DNA of 64,000 nt from Streptomyces spinoverrucosus (GTDB taxonomy: Bacteria > Actinomycetota > Actinomycetes > Streptomycetales > Streptomycetaceae). Below the pieces are notes generated by a model, which was given only the letters and a program-made list of their open reading frames with translations, was not told the origin of the DNA and ran no database searches. The position numbers and the translations under genes were made by a program. This document shows positions 23,667 to 33,189 of the stretch, in pieces. The stretch is from positions 124,001-188,000 of the forward strand of contig NZ_BJND01000007.1 of NCBI RefSeq assembly GCF_006539505.1, read 5' to 3'. Within the stretch, counting starts at the first letter, position 1; every line of letters starts with the position of its first letter.

Positions 23667-26114
23667 TCAGCGGCGCGGCAGCGTGAGTTCGAACCAGACG
23701 GTCTTGCCCGCCCCGGTACGGCTGGCGCCCCACTCGCGCGCCAAGGTGCTCACCACACGCAGTCCGCGCCCGCTCTCGTCGCCGGGCCCGGCGCTGAGCA
23801 GCGTCGGCAGGTCGTGATCGTCGTCGTCCACCTCGCACAGCAGGGTGTCGCCACGCACGAGGCGCAGTTCGACCGGCCCGCGGTGGGAGTGCCGTACGGC
23901 GTTGGTGACCAGCTCACTGACCATCAGCTCGGCATTGTCGGCCAGCTTCACCAGACCCCACTCGTGCAGCTGCTCGCGGACCACGGCGCGGGCCCGGCCC
24001 ACCTCGGCCGCATCGCGGGTGAACCGCCATTCGGCGACGTCGTCGGGCTCAATGCCGTTGAGGCGGGCCATCAGCAGGGCCACGTCGTCCTTGCGGCCGC
24101 CGCGGGGGTTGAGGGCGCGGATGATCGTGTCGCAGGCGTCGTCCATGGACGCGGCCGGGTGAGCGGCCGACTCGCACAGCGTGGCCAGTCCGACGCCGAT
24201 GTCCTCGCCGCGCACCTCGACCAGCCCGTCGGTGCACATCACCAGCCGGTCACCGGGCTCCACGCGCACGCGTACCGCCTCGAACGGCACCCCGCCGACG
24301 CCGATCGGCGCACCCGTGGGCAGGTCGAGCAGGTCGCTGCGCCCGTCCTCGGCACGGACCAGCACCGGCGGAATGTGGCCCGCGTTGGCGATGCGCAGTT
24401 CGCTCGCGATCGGGTCGTACACGGCGTACAGACAGGTCGCGAGGTAGGTGTCGCCGAGCCGCTGGGCGAGGTCGTCGAGGTTGCGCAGCAGCTGGGCGGG
24501 CGGCAGGTCGAGCGCGCCCATGGTCTGTACGGCCGTACGCAACTGGCCCATCATGGCGGCCGAGTTGAGGCCGTGACCCATGACGTCGCCGACGACGAAC
24601 GCGGTGCGCGCGCCAGGCAGCTTCACCGAGTCGAACCAGTCGCCGCCGACCCGCCCGAGCAGGGTGCCGGGCAGATAGCGGGTGGCGATGTCGCAGCCCG
24701 CCATGCGCGGCGGGATGTGCGGCAGCATGCTGTCCTGGAGGGTCTCGGCGACGCTCTCCTGGAAGGTGTACATGCGCGCGTTGTCGAGCACGAGACCTGC
24801 GCGGGCGGCGAGTTCGGCGCCGGTGACGCGGTCCATGTCGTTGAATTCGACGCGCTCCGGATGCCGCAGCAGGACCATGAAGCCGAGCACCACATTGCGC
24901 GCCTTCAGCGGTACGACGAGCATGCTGCGGCCCGTGATCAGCGGCCGGATGTCCCGCTTCTCGAACTGCGAGGCGATGGCATGGCCCATCTGCTCGCTGA
25001 TCCGGGGCACGAGGACGGGTTCGCCGGTGGTCATGCACTGGAAGAACGGCGTGTGCGCCGGGAACGGCATGGCCTCGCCGACCGGGACGACGTCGTCCCA
25101 GCGGCCGGGTTCGTCGGTGTGCTCGACGGCCACCCGGTGCCACATGGTGGTGGTGTCCGGCACACCGTCCGGGAAGCCCTCACCGGCGACGACCTGTTCG
25201 CGCAGATAGGTGCCGGCGACATCGGTGAAGCGCGGTACGACCGCCTTGCTGACCTCGACGATCGTCCGCGCCAGATCGAGCGAGGTGCCGATCTTCCCGC
25301 TGACCTCGTTGAGGAACTCGAGACGCTCCCGTACGGCCGCGTACTCGAGGTCCTCGCCCTCGTCCTGGAGTTCCTCCGGTACGGGCTCACCGGCGGCCCT
25401 GGCCTGGACGAGCCGCTCGCGCCGTGCCTTGCGCTCGGCACGCCGGGGCACACCCCAGTCGGGGGTGACCGGCACGCGGTCGTTCTGGCTGAACTCCAGG
25501 ATGGGGTAGCCCAGTTCGAGGACCTGCCCGACGATCCGGGCGCTCTCCTCGACGCTCATGCTGGGAAGGATCTCGGGGAGCCTGCGGGCCAGTTCTTCGG
25601 CGCCGGGGAAGTCGGTGTGCAGGGCGAAGGCGGGCGCGATCCGCTCGACGGCCGGGTCATCGCCCGTCCGGTGCAGGCGCAGCGCGGCCGCGTCGGCGGC
25701 GAGCACCAGCAGCCGCTGACCGCCGGGACCCACCAGCGGGTACGCCCACCACAGCACGTCGACCCGGCCGCCGTCGAGCACGGTGATGCGGGCGCTGCCC
25801 GCCGCCGGGTAGGACAGCCCACCGTCGATGGAGGCCCCGAGGTCCGGGCCGAGACCGTCGTGCGTCCCGTAGGGCCCGTACGGCGAGTCCTCCTGGTCCG
25901 CGGGCAGCGCACCGGAGACGGGCAGCAGGTCGCTCACCGGGCGTCCTATCGCGGACTCCTTGGCGGTGCCGAACAACCGCCGCGCGCCGGTGCTCCAGTG
26001 GGAGACCAGGCCCTCACGGTCCACCACGACCACGGCCAGCGGGACACGTCCCGCCGGCGCACCGCTCCCGGCCAGGTGGCTGTGAGGTGCTTCCCGGTCG
26101 GCGCCACGCTCCAT
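23667..26114 (-). CDS. SpoIIE/PP2C phosphatase with PAS, GAF and ATPase (anti-sigma kinase-like) domains
   Basis: 815 residues in four parts: a PAS-like N-terminus (about 24-65, VVVVDREGLVSHWSTGARRL), a GAF domain (about 265-430), an RsbU/SpoIIE-type PP2C phosphatase (about 460-670) and a C-terminal HATPase (about 695-815). Phosphatase metal sites are seen in GGDWFDS, GDVMGHG, CTDGL and RKDDVALL; the ATPase has MVSELVTNAVRHSHR and DESGRGLRVV. This is a self-contained partner-switch regulator: kinase and phosphatase acting on an anti-anti-sigma factor. No such factor is encoded beside it. The ATG at 26114 has GAGAGG upstream. Confidence 0.88.
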   Translation of the reverse strand: MERGADREAPHSHLAGSGAPAGRVPLAVVVVDREGLVSHWSTGARRLFGTAKESAIGRPVSDLLPVSGALPADQEDSPYGPYGTHDGLGPDLGASIDGGLSYPAAGSARITVLDGGRVDVLWWAYPLVGPGGQRLLVLAADAAALRLHRTGDDPAVERIAPAFALHTDFPGAEELARRLPEILPSMSVEESARIVGQVLELGYPILEFSQNDRVPVTPDWGVPRRAERKARRERLVQARAAGEPVPEELQDEGEDLEYAAVRERLEFLNEVSGKIGTSLDLARTIVEVSKAVVPRFTDVAGTYLREQVVAGEGFPDGVPDTTTMWHRVAVEHTDEPGRWDDVVPVGEAMPFPAHTPFFQCMTTGEPVLVPRISEQMGHAIASQFEKRDIRPLITGRSMLVVPLKARNVVLGFMVLLRHPERVEFNDMDRVTGAELAARAGLVLDNARMYTFQESVAETLQDSMLPHIPPRMAGCDIATRYLPGTLLGRVGGDWFDSVKLPGARTAFVVGDVMGHGLNSAAMMGQLRTAVQTMGALDLPPAQLLRNLDDLAQRLGDTYLATCLYAVYDPIASELRIANAGHIPPVLVRAEDGRSDLLDLPTGAPIGVGGVPFEAVRVRVEPGDRLVMCTDGLVEVRGEDIGVGLATLCESAAHPAASMDDACDTIIRALNPRGGRKDDVALLMARLNGIEPDDVAEWRFTRDAAEVGRARAVVREQLHEWGLVKLADNAELMVSELVTNAVRHSHRGPVELRLVRGDTLLCEVDDDDHDLPTLLSAGPGDESGRGLRVVSTLAREWGASRTGAGKTVWFELTLPRR

Positions 26115-26220
26115 GGCCCAGGCCCTCTCTCCCCACGACTGTGCAAGATCTGTGCCCCGGGTCACCACCGTACGGGGCTGCCCGTACGCGATGTGCGGCA
26201 ATGAGGGAATTGCTGCCCCC

Positions 26221-26248
26221 GGGCGCGCGGGCGCACGGTTGCGCGCCC
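26221..26248 (-). terminator. Hairpin terminator candidate after the MFS gene
   Basis: GGGCGCGC and GCGCGCCC are perfect 8-bp arms around a 12-nt loop, 11 bp beyond the MFS stop codon. There is no T-run, as is common for Streptomyces terminators. Confidence 0.45.
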
Positions 26249-26259
26249 CCCGGCAGGGC

Positions 26260-28647
26260 TCAGTCCTCGTGGCCCAGCAGGAGGTCCCGTTCGGTGCGCC
26301 TCCCGCCCGCCACTTGGAGCACGGTGGCCACGGGCGGATACCCGGCGGCGATGACGGTGTACTCGCCGGAGGACAGGTCGACGAACCGGAACGTGCCGTC
26401 GGGCCCGGTGGTGAGGGTGTCGACGACGTTGCCTGCCGCGTCCAGCAGGGTCACCCGGGCGTCCTCCACGGGCCGTCCGCCGCCGGCCCGGACCGTGCCG
26501 CGCAGCACGGCTCCGCCGGCGAGTTCGATGTCCTGCCGGGTCTCGCGGGCGGCCTGGACGGTGACGGGGAGGGCGGTGGGGCGGAACGCGGGCGCGCTGG
26601 CGGCGAGGGTGTACTCACCGGCCACCAGTTCGGTGATGACGTAGCCGCCCTCGCGTCCGCTGCGGGTACTGGCGACGACCTCGCCGTGCACGTTGGTGAG
26701 GGTGACCGTGGCGTCCCGTACGGGCGTGCCGTCGGCGGTGCGGACGCTCCCGGCGAGGCGTCCGGCGCCGCCCAGGACGACGTCCAGTTCGACGGGGCGC
26801 TCGCCGACGGTCACGGAGACGGCCTGCGGCTGGTGGCCGCCCGCGGCCGCGATCAGGACGTAGGAGCCGGAGCCGGGCGTGGCCAGCGCGTAGCGCCCGT
26901 CGTCGCCGCTGGCGCCCCGCCCGATCTGCTGTCCGGCGACGTCGATGAGGGTGAGCGCCGCGCGCGGGACGACGGTCCCGTCGGGGTGCTGCACCGTGCC
27001 GCAGACGGCGATTCCGGCGGCGTACGGCGAACGGGCCTGCGGGATCGGGGCGTTCACCGGCGCGGTGTCCGTCTCGGGGATGTGCTGGGTCACCAGGGGT
27101 TTCTCCTTGAGGAAGAACGACAGGACCAGGCCGACGGCGAGCACGGGCACGAGGTACAGGAAGATCCTCGGCATGGCGTCGGCGTAGGCCTGGACGTAGC
27201 CGTCGCGCAGCGCCGGCGGCAGTGCGTGGACGGCCTGCGGGGTGATGGACTCGGCGTCGGGCAGGGCGGCACCCGCGCGCGCGGGGAGCTGCTCGGCGAG
27301 GGCGTCGGTGAGCCGGTCGGCGAAGAGGGTGCCGAAGACGGCGGCGCCGACGCTGCCGCCGATCTGCCGGAAGTAGTTGTTGGCGCTGGTGGCGGTGCCG
27401 AGGTCGGCGGGGCGCACGGAGTTCTGCACGGCGAGGATCAGCACCGGCATCACCATGCCGATCCCGGCGCCGAGGACGGCCATCCAGAGGCTGTAGTGCA
27501 GCCGGGGTGTGTCGGCTTCGAGCCGGGAGAGCAGCCACATGCCGGCGACGGAGAGGGCGCTGCCGAGGATCGGGTGGGCCTTGTAGCGGCCGGTGGCGCT
27601 GATGAGTTGCCCGGAGATGATCGACGCGCCGACGATGCCGCCCATCATCGGCAGCATCAGCAGACCGGACTCGGTGGCACTGGCCCCGTCCACCATCTGC
27701 AGAAAGGTCGGCAGATAGCTGGCGGCGCCGAACAGCGCGACGCCGACCACCAGGCCCACCAGGCCGGTGACGTTGAAGACGGAGTCGCGGAACAGCCTGA
27801 GCGGGATGAGGGGTTCGGCGGCGAAGTGCTCGGCGACGAGGAACAGCACGGTGGCGGCCACGGCCGCGGCGGCCAGGCCGAGGATGACGCGGGAACTCCA
27901 GGCGTACTCGGTGCCGCCCCAACTGGTCAGCAGCACCAGGCAGGTGGAGGCCACGGTGAGCAGCAGCGCGCCGAGGATGTCGAGCCGGGGCTTGACCTCG
28001 GGTTTGGGGAGTTTGAGGACGACGGCGACGACGGCCATGGTGACCAGGCCGAAGGGCACGTTGATGTAGAAGCACCAGCGCCAGGTGAGGTGGTCGGTGA
28101 AGTAGCCGCCGAGCAGCGGTCCGGCGACGGAGGCGAGGCCGAAGGCGGCACCGATCAGCCCCATGAACTTGCCGCGCTGCCGGGGCGGCACGATGTCCGC
28201 GATGATCGCCTGGACGCCGATCATGAGCCCGCCAGCGCCGACGCCCTGCACCGCGCGGAAGGCGATCAGCTGGTCCATGGTCTGGGCGCGGCCCGCGAGG
28301 GCGGAGCCGACGACGAAGACGACGATGGCGAACTGGAAGACGCTCTTGCGGCCGAGCAGGTCGCCCAGTTTGCCGTAGATCGGCAGTCCGACGGTGGCCG
28401 TGAGCAGATAGGCGGTGATCGCCCAGGACATCTTGTCCAGGCCGTGCAGTTCGCCGACGATCTTCGGCAGCGCGGTGGCGACGATCATCTGCTCCAGGGC
28501 GGCGAGGAGCAGGGCGAGCATCAGCCCGAAGAAGACCAACCGCACGCGGCGCGGGCCGAGTTCGACGGTCTGGGTGGGCGGTGGCGCCGGGAGCCGCGGG
28601 GGCGCCGCCGCGACCGGTTCGTCCTTTACCAGAGTGGTCCCGCCCAC
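26260..28647 (-). CDS. DHA2-type MFS drug exporter fused to three carboxypeptidase-regulatory-like domains
   Basis: 795 residues. The first 520 or so give the 14-helix EmrB/QacA type, with motif [28 protein letters not shown] and GFxxGP-like [12 protein letters not shown]. The last 250 residues hold three CarboxypepD_reg/Ig-like beta-sandwich units, each with the pattern G-x-V-x-x-x-x-G-x-P-x-x-x-A-x-V-T-L (for example [20 protein letters not shown]). The exporter probably extrudes hydrophobic compounds; the added domains may bind partners or cell wall. GTG at 28647 has GGGGAG 6 nt upstream; longer open frames upstream lack a site. Confidence 0.88.
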   Translation of the reverse strand: MGGTTLVKDEPVAAAPPRLPAPPPTQTVELGPRRVRLVFFGLMLALLLAALEQMIVATALPKIVGELHGLDKMSWAITAYLLTATVGLPIYGKLGDLLGRKSVFQFAIVVFVVGSALAGRAQTMDQLIAFRAVQGVGAGGLMIGVQAIIADIVPPRQRGKFMGLIGAAFGLASVAGPLLGGYFTDHLTWRWCFYINVPFGLVTMAVVAVVLKLPKPEVKPRLDILGALLLTVASTCLVLLTSWGGTEYAWSSRVILGLAAAAVAATVLFLVAEHFAAEPLIPLRLFRDSVFNVTGLVGLVVGVALFGAASYLPTFLQMVDGASATESGLLMLPMMGGIVGASIISGQLISATGRYKAHPILGSALSVAGMWLLSRLEADTPRLHYSLWMAVLGAGIGMVMPVLILAVQNSVRPADLGTATSANNYFRQIGGSVGAAVFGTLFADRLTDALAEQLPARAGAALPDAESITPQAVHALPPALRDGYVQAYADAMPRIFLYLVPVLAVGLVLSFFLKEKPLVTQHIPETDTAPVNAPIPQARSPYAAGIAVCGTVQHPDGTVVPRAALTLIDVAGQQIGRGASGDDGRYALATPGSGSYVLIAAAGGHQPQAVSVTVGERPVELDVVLGGAGRLAGSVRTADGTPVRDATVTLTNVHGEVVASTRSGREGGYVITELVAGEYTLAASAPAFRPTALPVTVQAARETRQDIELAGGAVLRGTVRAGGGRPVEDARVTLLDAAGNVVDTLTTGPDGTFRFVDLSSGEYTVIAAGYPPVATVLQVAGGRRTERDLLLGHED

Positions 28648-28810
28648 GTAACGCTCCCCTCGTCGCGCTGCTGCACAATTCCCGCGTAAAAGCGACAACC
28701 ATCAACAAGCGCGACGAGTTACGGCATCATGCCGCCCGGCGCGGAGGTCCACTCGAACCGGTGAGAGACCAACAGCCTTTCGAAACGGGCCTCTTGGGTC
28801 ACCCCGTGCG

Positions 28811-29254
28811 CTACTTCTCCACCTCGGCGGCGAGCTTGGCCAGGATCGCGTCGTAGATCCGGCCGAGCCCCTTGGGCGCGAAGGTCTTCTCGAAGAAGCC
28901 GCCGATACCACCGGCACCGGTCCAGGTGGTGGTCACCACGACCCGGGACTTGCCCTCGCCGGCCGGGGTGACCCGCCAGGTGGTGACCATGGAGGAGTTG
29001 CGGTCCTTCTCGACCAGCTCGCCGTCGGTCGGCTCGGTGACCTCCAGGAGGCAGTCGCGGACGCGCTTGCTGGTGGCCTGCAGCTTCCAGTGGACGAGGG
29101 TGCCCTCGCCGTCGCCACCCTCGCGCACCTCGTACTCGCTGAAGTGCTCGGGCAGCAGCGTCGCGCGTGTGCCGCTGTAGTCGGCGAGGGTGTCGAACAC
29201 CTTCTCCGGGTCCGCCGCGACGACCCGTTCCGTAGTGGCCTCGACCTGCGCCAT
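28811..29254 (-). CDS. SRPBCC family (polyketide cyclase/START-like) protein
   Basis: 147 residues with the helix-grip fold pattern: ATTERVVAADPEKVFDTLAD at the start, a curved sheet, WRVTPAGEGKSRVVVTTTWT and a C-terminal long helix YDAILAKLAAEVEK. SRPBCC proteins bind hydrophobic ligands in a cavity; many are polyketide cyclases or lipid carriers. The function here is open. The ATG has GGAGG 6 nt upstream. It is divergent from the radical SAM gene, sharing 180 bp. Confidence 0.8.
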   Translation of the reverse strand: MAQVEATTERVVAADPEKVFDTLADYSGTRATLLPEHFSEYEVREGGDGEGTLVHWKLQATSKRVRDCLLEVTEPTDGELVEKDRNSSMVTTWRVTPAGEGKSRVVVTTTWTGAGGIGGFFEKTFAPKGLGRIYDAILAKLAAEVEK

Positions 29255-29390
29255 TGAGTTCCTCCAGCACCTGAGTTCTCGGGGTTGGGGCAAGCCAACC
29301 ACCCCGGTCCCCGGCCGCCAAATCGGGGGCTCGGAAGTGATCGATCGGGTTTCGTTCACGCGATCGGAGGTGACGCTCGCACGATCATGG

Positions 29391-29402
29391 GAACACATGT
29401 TC
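29391..29402. promoter_or_regulatory. LexA (SOS) box candidate
   Basis: GAACACATGTTC fits the Gram-positive/actinobacterial LexA core GAAC-N4-GTTC. It lies 33 bp before the radical SAM start codon and abuts a possible -10 TATTGT (29403-29408), so LexA could block RNA polymerase there. Confidence 0.55.
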
Positions 29403-29434
29403 TATTGTGGGGCCAGTGCTACCGAGGAGGCCTC

Positions 29435-30472
29435 ATGCGCTGGGAGAACCTCACCCTGGGATCCGGCGACAGCCCGGCCGACGCCGCGTTGTTCGGCGCG
29501 GACGCGGTGATCACTCGTACCTTCGACACCCCCGAGTTCGCCGGCATCACGTTCCACGAGGTGCGGGCCCGATCGATCATCAACCGGGTGCCGGGGGCCT
29601 CCCGCATGCCCTTCGAGTGGACGGTGAACCCCTATCGGGGCTGCACGCACGCGTGCGTGTACTGCTTCGCCCGCAAGACCCACAGCTATCTGGACCTCGA
29701 CACCGGTCTCGGCTTCGACTCCCAGATCGTGGTGAAGGTCAACGCACCGGACCTGCTGCGCCGCCAGCTCGGCTCGCGCCGCTGGCAGGGCGAGCACATC
29801 GCGATGGGCACCAACGTCGACTGTTACCAGCGCGCCGAGGGCCGCTACCGGCTGATGCCGGGCATCCTGGCCGCCCTGCGCGACCATGCGAACCCCTTCT
29901 CGATCCTGACCAAGGGCACGCTGATCCTGCGCGACCTGGAGCTGCTGACGCAGGCGGCCCAGGTGACGGACGTCGGCATCTCGGTCTCGGTCGGCTTCAC
30001 CGACCCCCAGCTGTGGCGCACCGTGGAGCCGGGCACGCCCGCGCCGGAGCGGCGCCTGGACGTCGTACGGACGCTCGGCGAGCACGGCATCGGCTGCGGG
30101 GTGCTGATGGCGCCGGTGATCCCGTTCCTGAGCGACCACCCGGCCCAACTGCGGGACACCGTGCGGGCGATCGCGGCCTCCGGGGCCACCTCCGTCACCC
30201 CGCTGGTGCTGCATCTACGTCCGGGGGCGCGCGAGTGGTTCATGGCCTGGCTCGGCCGTGAGCACCCGCACCTGGTGGGCCGCTACGAGCGGCTGTACGC
30301 CGACGGCGCCTACGCCCCGAAGTGGTACCAGCGCCGGATCACCCGTCAGGTGCACGAGCTGGCCCAGGAGTACGGCATCGGCCCCACGCGCGCGGGGATG
30401 CCCCGCCGGATCCGGGAGCCGGAGCCTGCCCCACCGGCGATGCCCGAGCAGACCCAACTGTCGCTGATCTGA
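29435..30472 (+). CDS. Rv2578c-family radical SAM protein
   Basis: 345 residues. The iron-sulfur cluster motif C-x3-C-x2-C is at Cys70, Cys74 and Cys77 (GCTHACVYCFAR). The preceding INRVPGASRMPFEWTVNPYR and the later GTNVDCYQRAEGRYRLMPGI match the Rv2578c family, which is distantly related to spore photoproduct lyase (SplB). It likely makes a 5'-deoxyadenosyl radical; its substrate is unknown. GAGGAGG precedes the ATG at 29435; an in-frame ATG at 29390 exists without a good site. A LexA-like box in the promoter suggests DNA damage control. Confidence 0.85.
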   Translation: MRWENLTLGSGDSPADAALFGADAVITRTFDTPEFAGITFHEVRARSIINRVPGASRMPFEWTVNPYRGCTHACVYCFARKTHSYLDLDTGLGFDSQIVVKVNAPDLLRRQLGSRRWQGEHIAMGTNVDCYQRAEGRYRLMPGILAALRDHANPFSILTKGTLILRDLELLTQAAQVTDVGISVSVGFTDPQLWRTVEPGTPAPERRLDVVRTLGEHGIGCGVLMAPVIPFLSDHPAQLRDTVRAIAASGATSVTPLVLHLRPGAREWFMAWLGREHPHLVGRYERLYADGAYAPKWYQRRITRQVHELAQEYGIGPTRAGMPRRIREPEPAPPAMPEQTQLSLI

Positions 30473-30560
30473 GAGCGTTCGAGCGCACCTCGCGACCCAA
30501 TCGGGTCAAGAACTGGCAGAACGCATTCCTCAGGGGGCTCTTTCCGGGACGATGCGGCGA

Positions 30561-30581
30561 GGACCGCGGGACTCGCGGTCC
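30561..30581 (+). promoter_or_regulatory. Leader hairpin upstream of the S33 peptidase gene
   Basis: GGACCGCG and CGCGGTCC form perfect 8-bp arms around GGACT, 26 bp before the start codon. Too near the ribosome site to be a terminator for the gene before; may be an operator or RNA structure. Confidence 0.35.
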
Positions 30582-30607
30582 GCGACCCTCCGTCCTGGGA
30601 GGACCCC

Positions 30608-32164
30608 ATGAAGAAACGTGCAGCCGCGCTGTGCGGCGCCGCCCTCGTGGTGGCCGGGACGTTCACGGCCGTCCCCGCTCAGGCGAGCACCCCGCACCTC
30701 GCGAAGCCGACCTGGAAGAAGTGCGGCACCGCCGACTATCCGACACTCCAGTGCGCGTCCGTGCAGGTACCGCTCGACCACGCGAAACCCGACGGGCGGA
30801 AGATCACCCTCGCCCTGTCCCGCGTCCCGCACACCGCGAAGGAGTACCAGGGCCCGCTGCTGGTCAACCCCGGCGGCCCCGGCGGCAGCGGTCTGACTCT
30901 CGCCGGGTTCGTCGCCGCCACGCTGCCCAAGGCGGTGGCGGCCCAGTACGACGTCATCGGCTTCGACCCGCGCGGCGTCGGCGCGAGCAAGCCGGCACTG
31001 AACTGCGATCCCGGCTACGTCAACCCCGTACGCCCCGACTCCCTGCCGTCCACCCCGGCCGTCGAGCAGGCCAACCTCACGCGCGCGAAGACCTTCGCCG
31101 AGGCCTGCGGCAAGAAGTACGCGCGCGAGCTGCCGCACCTCAACACACTGAGCGCCGCGCAGGACATCGACTGGATCCGGCGCGCCCTCGGCGCACCGCG
31201 GATCAACTACTTCGGCTACTCGTACGGCACCTACCTCGGCGCGGTCTACGCCAAGCTGCACCCGGACCGGGTGCGGCGCATGGTCCTCGACTCGGTCGTC
31301 GACCCCACCGGCGTCTGGTACGACAACAACCTCGCGCAGGACCACGCCTTCAACGACCGGCACCGGGCCTTCATGGCGTGGGTCGCGAAGCACGACGCGA
31401 CGTACCGGTTGGGAAGCGCCCCGGAGATGGTCGAGGCCAAGTGGTACGCGATGCGGGCGGCCCTGGCGAAGCGGCCCGCGGACGGCACGGTGGGCGCGGC
31501 CGAGCTGGAGGACACCTTCCTGCCCGGCGGCTACTACAACGGCTACTGGCCGTACCTCGCCGAGGCGTTCGCCGCCTACGTCAACGACAAGGACCCCGCC
31601 CCGCTGGTCGAGGCGTACGAGAACTTCGGTGCGGTCGACGCCGCCGGGGAGAACGGCTACAGCATCTACACCTCGGTGCAGTGCCGGGACACCGGCTGGC
31701 CGCGTGACTGGCGGCAGTGGCGCAAGGACAACTGGGCGGCGCACGCCGAGGCGCCGTTCATGACCTGGAACAACGCCTGGTACAACGCGCCGTGCGCGTT
31801 CTGGCCGACCAGCTCGCTGCGGCCGGTGAACGTGGCCAACGGCAAGTTGCCGCCGGTCCTGCTGTTCCAGGCGACGCACGACGCGGCCACGCCGTACCAG
31901 GGCGGAGCGACGCTCCACCGGCTGCTGCGCGGCTCCAGCCTGGTGGTCGAGGAGAACGGCGGCAACCACGGCATCACCCTGAGCGGCAACGCCTGCCTGG
32001 ACCAGCACCTGGCGGCCTACCTCACCGACGGCACGGTGCCGCGCGGTCACGGCGAGGCCGACGCGGTGTGCGCGGCGCTGCCCGACCCGAAGCCGCTGAC
32101 CGCGAAGGTGGCCGGGGACTCGCGGGGTGCGACGCTGCACGGGCTGCTGGGCTTCCGTGGCTGA
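30608..32164 (+). CDS. Secreted tripeptidyl aminopeptidase-like alpha/beta hydrolase (S33, TAP-like)
   Basis: 518 residues. A signal peptide (MKKRAAALCGAALVVAGTFT, with an AQA cleavage site at 25-27) is followed by NPGGPGGSG, the oxyanion-hole segment at 88-94. The nucleophile Ser205 is in FGYSYGTYLG; the TAP-like C-terminal domain holds the Asp in FQATHDAATPY and the His in NGGNHGITL. It matches secreted streptomycete tripeptidyl aminopeptidases (Tap, SlpD, SlpE), which release N-terminal tripeptides from extracellular proteins. GGGAGGACCCC precedes the ATG. A monocistronic unit by spacing. Confidence 0.88.
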   Translation: MKKRAAALCGAALVVAGTFTAVPAQASTPHLAKPTWKKCGTADYPTLQCASVQVPLDHAKPDGRKITLALSRVPHTAKEYQGPLLVNPGGPGGSGLTLAGFVAATLPKAVAAQYDVIGFDPRGVGASKPALNCDPGYVNPVRPDSLPSTPAVEQANLTRAKTFAEACGKKYARELPHLNTLSAAQDIDWIRRALGAPRINYFGYSYGTYLGAVYAKLHPDRVRRMVLDSVVDPTGVWYDNNLAQDHAFNDRHRAFMAWVAKHDATYRLGSAPEMVEAKWYAMRAALAKRPADGTVGAAELEDTFLPGGYYNGYWPYLAEAFAAYVNDKDPAPLVEAYENFGAVDAAGENGYSIYTSVQCRDTGWPRDWRQWRKDNWAAHAEAPFMTWNNAWYNAPCAFWPTSSLRPVNVANGKLPPVLLFQATHDAATPYQGGATLHRLLRGSSLVVEENGGNHGITLSGNACLDQHLAAYLTDGTVPRGHGEADAVCAALPDPKPLTAKVAGDSRGATLHGLLGFRG

Positions 32165-32220
32165 CCGTGAGGTGACGGCCCGTCGGGGGCGTTGTCAGAC
32201 CCATGGTCCACCATGGACGC

Positions 32221-32619
32221 ATGAGTCAGCCGACCAGGATCCCCGCCCCCGACGGGGTCGCCGCCGCCGCGCAGTACGCGCACGTCGTCATGGGCACCGG
32301 CCGCCTCGTCGCCGTCGCCGGGCAGCTCCCGCTCGACGAGCGCGGCGAGCTGGTCGGCGCGGGCGACCCGGCCGCCCAGGCCCGCCAGGTCTTCGAGAAC
32401 CTGCGCCGCTGCCTGGCGGCGGCCGACGCCACGTTCGACGACGTCGTCAAGCTCACCTACTTCGTCACGGACATGGCCCACATGCCCGCGATCCGTGCGG
32501 CCCGTGCCGAGCACATACCCGACGACCGTCTCCCGGCCGCCTCGGCCGTGCAGGTCGCCGGGCTGGTCCGCCCCGAGTTCCTGATGGAGATCGAGGCGTT
32601 CGCGGTGGTGGCCGCATGA
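32221..32619 (+). CDS. RidA family protein
   Basis: 132 residues of the RidA/YjgF/UK114 family. It shows GRLVAVAGQLPLDERGELVG, QVFENLRRCLAAADATFDDV, KLTYFVTDMAHMPAIR and PAASAVQVAGLVRPEFLMEI. RidA deaminates reactive enamine/imine intermediates made by PLP enzymes; some relatives lack this activity. The catalytic Arg of archetypal RidA (in P-x-R-x-x-V) appears replaced by Ala in PAASAVQV, so this may be a non-archetypal member. The ATG has no clear ribosome site; a perfect CCATGGT-CC-ACCATGG dyad lies at 32201-32216. It is coupled to the next gene by ATGA. Confidence 0.83.
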   Translation: MSQPTRIPAPDGVAAAAQYAHVVMGTGRLVAVAGQLPLDERGELVGAGDPAAQARQVFENLRRCLAAADATFDDVVKLTYFVTDMAHMPAIRAARAEHIPDDRLPAASAVQVAGLVRPEFLMEIEAFAVVAA

Positions 32620-33161
32620 CCGGGCCGCACATCCGGGAGCTGGCCCTCGCCGACTGCGACCGGGTGGCCGAAATCCGCGTCGGCGGCTGGCGGACCGCGT
32701 ACCGGGGGCTGATGCCGCAGCCCTACCTCGACGCACTGAGCGTCCCGGAGGACGCCGCACGCCACCGCGCCCGCTTCGGGCAGGGCGACGGCAGCGTGGT
32801 GAACCTGGTCGCCGAGCGGGACGGCGAGGTCGTCGGATGGGCCTGCCACGGCCCCTACCGGGACGGCGAAGTGCGCACGGCCGACGCCGAGTTGTACGCG
32901 ATCTACGTGGCCCCCGAGCGGTACGGCGAGGGCATCGGGCAGGCCCTGCTGAAGGAGTCGATACGCCGCTGCCGGGCCGCCGGTCACCCGCGCATGCTGC
33001 TGTGGGTCCTGAGGGACAACGCCCCCGCGCGGCGCTTCTACGAACGGGCGGGCTTCGCGGCGGACGGGGCGGAGGAGCCGTTCGAGGTGGAGGGGGTGGA
33101 GGTGCCGGAGGTGCGGTACGCACGGGAGTTGAGGGACGCCGGGGAGGGCATCCAGCACTGA
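32616..33161 (+). CDS. GNAT family N-acetyltransferase
   Basis: 181 residues. IRELALADCDRVAEIRVGGW and RTAYRGLMPQPYLDALSV begin the fold; AELYAIYVAPERYGEGIGQA contains the acetyl-CoA motif A, and DNAPARRFYERAGF is the usual motif B ending. The acceptor is unknown. It overlaps the ridA-type gene by 4 bp and ends 28 bp from the convergent HEAT-repeat gene. Confidence 0.85.
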   Translation: MTGPHIRELALADCDRVAEIRVGGWRTAYRGLMPQPYLDALSVPEDAARHRARFGQGDGSVVNLVAERDGEVVGWACHGPYRDGEVRTADAELYAIYVAPERYGEGIGQALLKESIRRCRAAGHPRMLLWVLRDNAPARRFYERAGFAADGAEEPFEVEGVEVPEVRYARELRDAGEGIQH

Positions 33162-33189
33162 CGTACCTCCCTCGCCCCGCCGCTGCCCC

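Noticed and set aside
23328..26204. Very long plus-strand open frame opposite the SpoIIE-type gene
   Set aside because: Same antisense effect; composition is His/Arg/Gly-rich and no domain is seen, whereas the opposite strand has clear phosphatase and ATPase motifs.
26113..28689. Plus-strand open frame opposite the MFS exporter gene
   Set aside because: Antisense shadow, extremely rich in Gly, Asp and His, no start site, and the exporter gene on the other strand is certain.
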